Shown here: one piece after another, positions 6,762-12,271 of the stretch
How the letters are laid out: every line of letters starts with the position of its first letter
Numbering within the stretch: position 1 is the stretch's first letter
Program-made: the position numbers and the translations under genes
The notes under the pieces: model-generated
Databases searched by the model: none
Seen by the model: the letters and a program-made list of their open reading frames with translations, nothing else
What the model was told of the DNA's origin: nothing
DNA from: Firmicutes bacterium UBA2296
GTDB taxonomy: Bacteria > Bacillota > UBA994
Reading direction: 5' to 3'
Assembly (NCBI GenBank): GCA_002345475.1
Contig: DDWC01000224.1
Span: 1-12,271 of the forward strand
DNA length: 12,271 bases

Positions 6762-7724
6762 TCACTTCTTTCTGGCGTAGGCGCATCGCAACAGGTGATC
6801 GACCATTTCATGGAACTCCACGCCCATGACCTGACATGCCTTGGGGTAGTCGCTGTATCGCGGCTCAAGCCCAGGGAGGGTGTTTACGTCGATGACGTGG
6901 GGTGTGCCGTCTGCTGCCACCCTCACATCTATGCGGCAGTAGTCCCTCAGTTCAAGGGCGTGGTACGCTCCAAGGACTTCGCGCTCTATTCTGGCGTAGA
7001 GTTCAGGCTCTATCTCCGTGGGCACCTTTGTCTGCACCAGGTCCTGAGCCTTCACAGCGGTGCTGTAGAAGCCGCCGCCCTGTTCAAACATTATCTCAAC
7101 AGGTGGTATTATCCTGGGTTCTTCTCCTCCCCAGACGCCTACAGTGAACTCTCGGCCAGTGATAAATTCCTCTATCAGGGCAGGCTGTTTGAACTCGTTT
7201 AGCACATACTCCACCGCTTCTCTTAGTTCAGGCTCGTCGTGTGCCACGCTCTTTTGCGTAATCCCTATACTGGAGCCTTCATGCTCCGGCTTCACAATAA
7301 CGGGGAAAGTAATCGCAGAGAGGTCTATTTTTCGATCCTTGTCGACTACCACAAAGCGTGGAGTTGAAACGCCGTGGAAAAGGAGGATCTTCTTCGTAAG
7401 CGGCTTGTACAGTGATAGAGTATGGGCTGTCTGACCGGAGCCGGTGAAGGGTATGCCAGACAATTCCAGCATGCCGGCAATCTGTGGTTGACTTGATTTG
7501 TCATGGATGCCTGTGCAGTTATTGAAAATAACGTCCGGCGCAATCTCGGCCAGAGTATTAAGCAGGTCGAAATCTGCAGGTATCATGTGCACCTCATACC
7601 CGAGACGGCTGATGGCCTCCTCAAGAGCAATATTTGTCCTGTTCAGCTGTTCGTCACCGTGTGGATTGACGGTGCTCCTGGCACCGGGTTCGACGGTGTA
7701 AACCACCGCGACGCGCAGTTTCAT
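6762..7724 (-). CDS. ATP-grasp ligase, D-alanine--D-alanine ligase-like
   Basis: Predicted cytosolic ATP-dependent carboxylate-amine ligase of the Ddl fold, 320 residues. The ATP-side features are good: VIVKPEHEGSSIGI (142-155; Lys145, loop 148-154), LIEEFITGREFTV (183-195), and RID (Arg264, Asp266) with IDVNTLPGL (278-286; Asn281). The substrate side departs from E. coli DdlB. The N-terminal GG-S-E glycine loop with the D-Ala-binding Glu15 is not seen. The HG..GEDG segment reads CTGIHDKSSQ (70-79). Tyr216 of DdlB appears as Ala226 after a conserved Lys225. The metal ligand Glu270 is Asp279. It may therefore join other amino acids. The start ATG at 7724 is chosen because GGAAGGAGA ends directly against the ATG at 7730 but stands 6 bases from 7724. 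It is divergent from the opine-dehydrogenase/mutase operon and convergent with crt. Confidence 0.85.
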   Translation of the reverse strand: MKLRVAVVYTVEPGARSTVNPHGDEQLNRTNIALEEAISRLGYEVHMIPADFDLLNTLAEIAPDVIFNNCTGIHDKSSQPQIAGMLELSGIPFTGSGQTAHTLSLYKPLTKKILLFHGVSTPRFVVVDKDRKIDLSAITFPVIVKPEHEGSSIGITQKSVAHDEPELREAVEYVLNEFKQPALIEEFITGREFTVGVWGGEEPRIIPPVEIMFEQGGGFYSTAVKAQDLVQTKVPTEIEPELYARIEREVLGAYHALELRDYCRIDVRVAADGTPHVIDVNTLPGLEPRYSDYPKACQVMGVEFHEMVDHLLRCAYARKK

Positions 7725-7730
7725 GTGCAT

Positions 7731-7739
7731 TCTCCTTCC
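7731..7739 (-). promoter_or_regulatory. Ribosome binding site that sets the ATP-grasp start
   Basis: The minus strand reads GGAAGGAGA immediately before two in-frame ATGs (7730 and 7724) separated by one codon. The first ATG touches the site, while the second has a 6-base spacer, so 7724 is the likely start and the protein begins MKLRVAVVYT. Confidence 0.7.
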
Positions 7740-7851
7740 GATACATGTTTGAGGTCATATACGACTCACCTTATATCCTTCGAGTCTGGAGGCCATAAAC
7801 CCTGCCGGAAGCACCTGCGAATCAGTCATGCGAGCCTTGGCGAACTTTTGC

Positions 7852-7874
7852 CCACCTTACGTAAGTGGTATAAT
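7852..7874 (+). promoter_or_regulatory. Extended -10 promoter overlapped by a palindrome, upstream of the opine-dehydrogenase operon
   Basis: TGGTATAAT (7866-7874) is a consensus extended -10. The only -35 candidate is TTTTGC (7846-7851) at 17 bases, which is poor. A 17-base near-palindrome (7852-7868) with a perfect 10-bp core, CTTACGTAAG (7856-7865), fills the space just upstream of TATAAT, where a bound dimer would block RNA polymerase. The expected start is near 7881, leaving a leader of about 54 bases. The rest of the 204-base gap (7731-7934) is AT-richer; only a weak TATAAG on the minus strand near 7775-7770 was noticed as a possible -10 for the ATP-grasp gene. Confidence 0.55.
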
Positions 7875-7934
7875 AAAAATACACTGTCAACTAGTGGAGC
7901 ATTTGTCATTTGACATCTATAAATTAGGAAGGGG

Positions 7935-9095
7935 ATGAATACATTGGTAACGCCAGTATTCACAGTGCGCAGATATCGTCCGCGTGTTCATAAAGTGGAT
8001 ATGCCCAAAGTGGCTGTATTAGGAGCAGGGCACGGAGGGCAAGCCATGGCAGGACACCTGGGCATGATGGGTTGTGAGGTAAGCCTCTATAACCGGAGCA
8101 GCGACAGACTGAGCACTATCCAGCACGCCGGCAGCATTGAACTGACAGGTCAGCTTGAAGGCGTGGGCAAGCTGAGCCTGGTGACGACAGATATTGAGAA
8201 AGCAATTGAAGGTGCCGAGCTGATCATGGTGGTGGTGCCCGCCAACGGGCACGCCCCGCTGGCCGAGTCATGCGCCCCGTATCTAAAAGATGGCCAGGTC
8301 GTGGTGCTGCATCCTGGGCGCACTGGTGGGGCACTTGAGTTCCACAATATTATTCGCAGGAACGGGTGTACGGCTGACGTCATTGTGTCCGAAGCTTCAA
8401 CCCTCATCTACGCGTGTCGCATGGTTAACCCGGCCAAGGTGCACATTTTTGGCATCAAGAATGTCATCCCCGTGGCGGCCATCCCCAGTTATCGCACACC
8501 CGAGGTAATTCGCAGACTCAACGTAGTGTACCCGCAGTTTGTCCCCGGAGACAACGTGCTCAAGACCAGCATGGATAATATCGGGGCCATTTTCCATCCG
8601 GCCATCACAATTCTTAACGCCGGACGCATCGAATCGACCCAGGGCGAGTTCGAGTTCTACATGGAGGGGGTAACTCCTTCTGTGGCCCGGGTTCTTGAAG
8701 CCATGGACAAGGAGCGTGTCGCGGTGGCTGCGGCTATGGGAATTAGGGCTATGTCGGCCAGAGAATGGCTATACATGGCCTATGACGCCGCCGGACGCAA
8801 CCTGTACGAGTCTATGCAGGCCAACATAGGTTATAAGGGCATAACTGCGCCTCCCACGACCATGGGCAGATACATAACCGAAGACATTCCCATGAGCCTG
8901 GTGCCCATCGCTTCTCTGGGTCATCATCTCGAAGTCCCTACCCCGGTGATAGACAATATGATCTACCTGGCCAGCCTGATTCACGAAGTGGACTATTGGG
9001 CCGAAGGCCGTACTGTAGACACCATGGGCCTGGCCAACCTCACCGTAAAGCAGATCCGCAAGCTGGTCATGGAGGGTTCGTTGGATGAAGACTAA
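7935..9095 (+). CDS. NAD(P)-dependent octopine/nopaline dehydrogenase family protein
   Basis: Predicted cytosolic opine-type dehydrogenase: relatives reductively join the amino group of an amino acid to a 2-oxo acid, or run the reverse. It has 386 residues from the ATG at 7935. The Rossmann motif GAGHGG lies at 30-35, preceded by VAVLG. The central segment DNIGAIFHPAITILNAG contains the His-Pro of the octopine-dehydrogenase domain, where the catalytic His lies in characterised members. From the internal Met23 (8001) the protein would be 364 residues, the usual family length, so the first 22 residues (basic, Val-rich) may be an extension or a wrong start. AGGAAGGGG directly precedes ATG 7935 with little spacing and better fits an in-frame TTG at 7944; Met 8001 has only a weak site. 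The gene overlaps the next by 11 bases. The substrate is not predictable. Confidence 0.85.
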   Translation: MNTLVTPVFTVRRYRPRVHKVDMPKVAVLGAGHGGQAMAGHLGMMGCEVSLYNRSSDRLSTIQHAGSIELTGQLEGVGKLSLVTTDIEKAIEGAELIMVVVPANGHAPLAESCAPYLKDGQVVVLHPGRTGGALEFHNIIRRNGCTADVIVSEASTLIYACRMVNPAKVHIFGIKNVIPVAAIPSYRTPEVIRRLNVVYPQFVPGDNVLKTSMDNIGAIFHPAITILNAGRIESTQGEFEFYMEGVTPSVARVLEAMDKERVAVAAAMGIRAMSAREWLYMAYDAAGRNLYESMQANIGYKGITAPPTTMGRYITEDIPMSLVPIASLGHHLEVPTPVIDNMIYLASLIHEVDYWAEGRTVDTMGLANLTVKQIRKLVMEGSLDED

Positions 9096-10719
9096 AAAAA
9101 TCCTTGGCGCTGCCCTTGGCAATTGTGTGCATGTCGCCGGTGTCATGTCGTTCTTGAGATTGGCTGAGGAGACTGGTGCAGAAACTCATTTTCTTGGACC
9201 AGCCACGCCGATTGCCGACATAGTTTCTGCAGCCCAGGAGTGGCGTCCTGATGTTCTAGCGGTAAGCTACAGGTTAACCCCTGAAGTATTCGTCGCCTTG
9301 CTCAAGGAGCTGCAGGGCGCCCTGACTGAGGCTGGATTGGGGGACATCGAACTGGTCTTTGGCGGAACACCTCCAGTGGCTGAAATAGCGAAGAAGAGCG
9401 GTGTGTTTACACGCGTTTTCAGCGGCGAAGATGGTCCGGCCGAAGTGCTCGGTTACTTAAACGGGGAGGACACGAGTGGTGAAGATGCAATCCCACCTCA
9501 GACTCTGCTGGCCCGGGTGAAGAGCCGCAGGCCTTACCCTTTGCTCAGGCATCACTTTGGCTTGCCCGATATGGAGTCAACCTTGGCTGGTATTCAGAAA
9601 ATAGCCAGGGCCCGGGTGGTCGACGTCATCTCCATAGGGCCCGACCAGAATGCGCAAAATGCGTTCTTCCGTCCGGAAGACCAGGATCCAATGCAGGATG
9701 GAGCGGGAGGCGTTCCCGTACGTACATTGGAAGACATGCGTTCCCTCTACGCCGCATCGCGGGCGGGCAATTATCCTTTGCTGAGATGCTACAGCGGCAC
9801 CCGAGATTTGCTAAGTTGGGCCCAGATGAACATCGACACCATCAACAACGCCTGGGCAGCCGTCCCACTTTGCTGGTACAATGCCCTGGATGGCCGCTCA
9901 AATCGACCGCCGGCCGAGTCGATTCCAGAAAACCTTGAGGTAATGGCCTGGCATGGGGCCAGAGACATTCCTGTGGAAGTGAACGAGTCTCATCACTGGA
10001 GCCTGCGGCAGGCGCCCGACTCTATAGCTGTAGCCGCGGCTTATCTGGCGGCACTCAATGCTAAAGCGCAGGGCGTAAAGACCTATATTGCGCAGTACAT
10101 GTTCAACACACCCTACGGGACGTCTTACCCCTGTGACTTGGCAAAAATGCTGGCAAAGAAACAACTCATTGAGGAACTCATCGATGATAAGTTTACTGTG
10201 CTGCGTCAAGTGCGCACAGGGCTGATGAGCTTGTCGGCCAATATGGCGGTTGCCAAGGGCCAGTTGGCGTCATCAATTGATCTCGCTCTCAACCTCGATC
10301 CGCACATAGTCCATGTGGTTGGGTATTCAGAGGCCAATTTTGCTGCAACTGCCGATGTTGTCATTGAAAGCAGCCAGATTATTCATGGTGTGATTCGCAA
10401 CCAGATGCACGGTCGACCGGACGCCTGTCTGGATGCCAAGGTGCTGGCGCGCAAGGATGTTCTCCTGGACGAGGCACGCTTGCTACTGGAAGCTATTGGC
10501 AGTATCAGACAGGGACGATCTTCCCTTACCGACCCGTCTGTCCTGGCCAAAGCAATAGATATCGGTTTGCTTGATGCGCCTAATCTGAAAGGAAACCTCT
10601 ACGCCAGGGGAGATATCGTGACGGCTATACGAGGTGGCGCCTGTGTCACAATCGATGAGCGGGGGCAAACGGTGCCGGAAAGGACCCGAATAGAGAGGGT
10701 TTTTGGGAGAGTAAGATAA
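9085..10719 (+). CDS. Single-chain cobalamin-dependent mutase-like protein (GlmS-like B12 domain + GlmE-like barrel)
   Basis: 544 residues. Residues 1-125 form a B12-binding Rossmann-like domain: CVHVAG (14-19) matches the DxHxxG base-off/His-on motif with His16 and Gly19 kept but Asp replaced by Cys. It is followed after exactly 41 residues by S61-Y-R63 (for SxL) and then by FGG (92-94). After a linker, residues from about 150 resemble the glutamate mutase E barrel as I recall it. Points of likeness are a SGTRD segment (237-241), an AQGVKTYIA strand (328-336), HVVGYSEA (410-417), and a C-terminal GLLDAP...GN-Y-ARGD segment (494-510). GlmE Arg149 aligns with Tyr236 and Lys326 with Val412, while Glu330 matches Glu416, so the substrate is probably not glutamate. 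GGAGGG lies 8 bases before the ATG. It is coupled to both neighbours, the next being a GlmL-type protein. Confidence 0.8.
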   Translation: MKTKKILGAALGNCVHVAGVMSFLRLAEETGAETHFLGPATPIADIVSAAQEWRPDVLAVSYRLTPEVFVALLKELQGALTEAGLGDIELVFGGTPPVAEIAKKSGVFTRVFSGEDGPAEVLGYLNGEDTSGEDAIPPQTLLARVKSRRPYPLLRHHFGLPDMESTLAGIQKIARARVVDVISIGPDQNAQNAFFRPEDQDPMQDGAGGVPVRTLEDMRSLYAASRAGNYPLLRCYSGTRDLLSWAQMNIDTINNAWAAVPLCWYNALDGRSNRPPAESIPENLEVMAWHGARDIPVEVNESHHWSLRQAPDSIAVAAAYLAALNAKAQGVKTYIAQYMFNTPYGTSYPCDLAKMLAKKQLIEELIDDKFTVLRQVRTGLMSLSANMAVAKGQLASSIDLALNLDPHIVHVVGYSEANFAATADVVIESSQIIHGVIRNQMHGRPDACLDAKVLARKDVLLDEARLLLEAIGSIRQGRSSLTDPSVLAKAIDIGLLDAPNLKGNLYARGDIVTAIRGGACVTIDERGQTVPERTRIERVFGRVR

Positions 10720-12071
10720 TGCGCGTGGCACTTGTTGCTGATATAGGTAGCACATACACAAAGATGACAGCCGTCGATCTTCAGGGCGGGCTGCTATCGT
10801 CAGCTCAGGCCCCGACCACCGTGGACCAGGGGATACAGCATGGCCTGCTGTCGGCGGAAAGGCTAGTGCTCAGTGAGGCGTCGTTGTCACCTGAACAGGT
10901 GACACTGCGCCTTTCTTCGTCGAGCGCTGCCGGGGGTCTGCGCATGGTCACTATAGGACTCGTGCCTGAGTTGACGGCGGAGGCCGGACGTCTGGCTGCT
11001 CTGGGGGCTGGTGCCCGCGTGGAACAGGTATTTGCTTACAAGATGACCACTGCCGACCGCATAGAGATAGAGCGCATCAACCCCGACATCATCCTACTGG
11101 CCGGTGGAGCAGATGGCGGAGATACGGAGACGGTGATTCACAACACTGATGCGCTAATTGCCTCTTCTTGGCGCGGGCCCCTGGTTTATGCCGGCAACCG
11201 CCTGGTTGCCGAACAGATAACAGATGCTCTTCTGTCTGAGGGCATTGACGCCCTGGCCGTGGCTAACGTCATGCCGAAGCTTGGCGTCCTCAACGTAGAA
11301 GAAGCCCGTGAAGCCATCAGAAAGGTATTTCTGCGCAATATTGTCCATAACAAGGGCTTCGACCTGGTGGCAGGGTGGGCCAGCTCCACCATAATGCCCA
11401 CTCCCGCAGCCGTACAGCGCGGAGTCTCGCTAGCCGCAGCTCTGCTGGGCGATGACGCCCTGTTGGCATTTGATGTCGGTGGCGCCACCACCGACGTGTA
11501 TTCGGTCGGGGGCAACACGGTGCGAGAGAAGGCCTACCTTCAGGGCCTTTCCGCTCCTCGGGAGATGCGTACTGTAGAGGGTGACCTGGGTGTGAGAGTG
11601 TCCCTCAACGCCTTGCTATGCGCCGCGGATCCTGGTGTGTGTGCCCGTCACCGATTGTCCGAAGAGGACTCGCTGGCATGGGCAGAGAGTGTTGCCAGAG
11701 ACGTTACGGCACCTCTCCCCCACAAAGCTGATGCGACTTTGGCCGCTATATGCGTGGAATTGGCTGCCGTCAGACACGCGGGCACTCTGGAACTCCTGCC
11801 AACACCCTTTGGCTACACGGGCATTCAGCGAGGGAAGGATCTCGCAGAAGTCAGGCACGTCTTGGGCACAGGAGGATTACTCAGCCGCATGGCAGAATAC
11901 GAGGCGGTATTGTCCTCCTGCCAGGCTTCGCCGGCACACCCGTTATCTCTGTTGCCGAGGCAGTCCTCTGGCATGCAGGATCGGCACTATATACTTTACG
12001 CGGCCGGTCTTCTCAGCAGGGAATACCCGCAGAGTGCGCGAACCCTTATCAAGGACAGTCTCGGTATCTAG
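10719..12071 (+). CDS. glmL: GlmL/MutL-type actin-fold ATPase, probable mutase partner/reactivase
   Basis: 450 residues, the usual size of the GlmL (MutL) proteins encoded with glutamate mutase and ornithine aminomutase and assigned as chaperones or reactivating factors of the cobalamin enzyme. The actin/Hsp70-type phosphate-1 motif is VADIGSTYTK (6-15; Asp8, Lys15). LLAGGADGG is at 126-134 and the phosphate-2 motif LAFDVGGATTDVYSVG is at about 249-264 (Asp252, Thr258, Asp259). The start ATG shares one base with the preceding stop (TAATG), so translation is probably coupled to the mutase gene, as expected for a dedicated partner. No repeats or membrane segments were seen. The nucleotide role is inferred from the fold; direct biochemical proof for this family is limited. 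Confidence 0.9.
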   Translation: MRVALVADIGSTYTKMTAVDLQGGLLSSAQAPTTVDQGIQHGLLSAERLVLSEASLSPEQVTLRLSSSSAAGGLRMVTIGLVPELTAEAGRLAALGAGARVEQVFAYKMTTADRIEIERINPDIILLAGGADGGDTETVIHNTDALIASSWRGPLVYAGNRLVAEQITDALLSEGIDALAVANVMPKLGVLNVEEAREAIRKVFLRNIVHNKGFDLVAGWASSTIMPTPAAVQRGVSLAAALLGDDALLAFDVGGATTDVYSVGGNTVREKAYLQGLSAPREMRTVEGDLGVRVSLNALLCAADPGVCARHRLSEEDSLAWAESVARDVTAPLPHKADATLAAICVELAAVRHAGTLELLPTPFGYTGIQRGKDLAEVRHVLGTGGLLSRMAEYEAVLSSCQASPAHPLSLLPRQSSGMQDRHYILYAAGLLSREYPQSARTLIKDSLGI

Positions 12072-12094
12072 CTGAGAGGCAGGAGGATTGTGTC

Positions 12095-12271
12095 ATGGGC
12101 ATCAAGATGAGCGATCTCAGGAACAAAAAAGCGGCAGTAATGGGTCTGGGACTACGGAGCGGCGTGCCTCTGGTCAGGTTTCTGCTTTCTGCAGGCTGCC
12201 AGGTGACGGTGTTTGATCGCAGCAGTGCCGATGCTTTGCAGGAGGCCGTCCTTGCTCTTGAAGGTTTGCCG
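12095..12271 (+). CDS. murD: MurD-like Mur ligase, N-terminal fragment (runs off right edge)
   Basis: 59 codons are visible. The N-terminus reads LRNKKAAVMGLGLRSGVPLV, then FLLSAGCQVTVFDRS, which is the Rossmann-like UDP-binding domain of UDP-N-acetylmuramoyl-L-alanine:D-glutamate ligase: a Gly-rich loop, a helix, then a strand ending in Asp. The loop GLGLRSG is one residue longer than the common GLGxSG. The ATP-binding and catalytic domains lie beyond the window, so activity and substrate cannot be judged; another Mur-ligase paralogue is possible. AGGAGG (12081-12086) stands 8 bases before the ATG at 12095, with a further in-frame ATG at 12107. The 23-base gap after glmL suggests the same operon. 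Confidence 0.65.
   Translation, partial: MGIKMSDLRNKKAAVMGLGLRSGVPLVRFLLSAGCQVTVFDRSSADALQEAVLALEGLP

Noticed and set aside
6753..7202. Plus-strand open frame of 149 codons
   Set aside because: It is antisense to the ATP-grasp gene, which has clear catalytic motifs; the frame also begins within a few bases of the terminator.
7503..7913. Plus-strand open frame of 136 codons over the divergent gap
   Set aside because: It is mostly antisense to the start of the ATP-grasp gene, crosses the opine-dehydrogenase promoter and shows no domain.
9091..9100. Run of seven A at the opine-dehydrogenase/mutase junction as a slippage (frameshift) site
   Set aside because: The mutase has its own ATG at 9085 with GGAGGG 8 bases upstream, so a fusion by frameshifting is not needed and no stimulating structure was seen.

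Overview
The window looks like chromosomal DNA from an anaerobic, probably clostridial (Firmicutes) bacterium of middling GC content. The evidence is a pyruvate kinase with the C-terminal PEP-utiliser domain typical of Firmicutes, purine-rich Shine-Dalgarno sites with GTG as well as ATG starts, a butyrate-type hbd-crt pair, and a cobalamin-dependent mutase with its GlmL/MutL-type partner. This is inference from gene content; the genus cannot be read from it. No rRNA, tRNA, insertion sequence, phage gene or CRISPR array was seen, and no gap between genes exceeds about 205 bases.

Layout. Bases 1-1634 (minus) are pyruvate kinase, cut by the left edge. An Eis-like GNAT acetyltransferase (1800-3047, plus) is divergent from it, and the gap between them holds three short palindromes. 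A minus-strand operon follows, read from right to left: chromate transporter half 1 (4944-4357), chromate transporter half 2 (4360-3830, ATGA overlap) and a YczE-family membrane protein (3804-3130). Divergent from it are hbd (5083-5937) and crt (5949-6713), which form the 3-hydroxybutyryl-CoA / crotonyl-CoA module. A Ddl-like ATP-grasp ligase (7724-6762) is convergent with crt. Strong inverted repeats, probably shared terminators, lie in both convergent junctions.

Right-hand third. A tightly packed plus-strand operon begins at an extended -10 promoter near 7870. It encodes an octopine/nopaline-dehydrogenase family protein, a single-chain cobalamin mutase-like protein (a GlmS-like B12 domain fused to a GlmE-like barrel), a GlmL/MutL-type ATPase, and the start of a MurD-like Mur ligase running off the right edge. 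The first three genes overlap and the fourth follows after 23 bases. The ATP-grasp ligase is divergent from this operon across a 204-base gap.

This operon is the most unusual part of the window. It combines a B12 carbon-skeleton or amino-group mutase whose substrate-binding arginines appear not to be conserved, its probable chaperone, an amino-acid-type dehydrogenase, and two amino-acid-ligating enzyme families associated with peptidoglycan precursors. A working hypothesis is that the cluster makes a rearranged, non-standard amino acid and couples it to a peptide or cell-wall precursor. Co-localisation and family membership are visible in the sequence; the pathway itself is inference.
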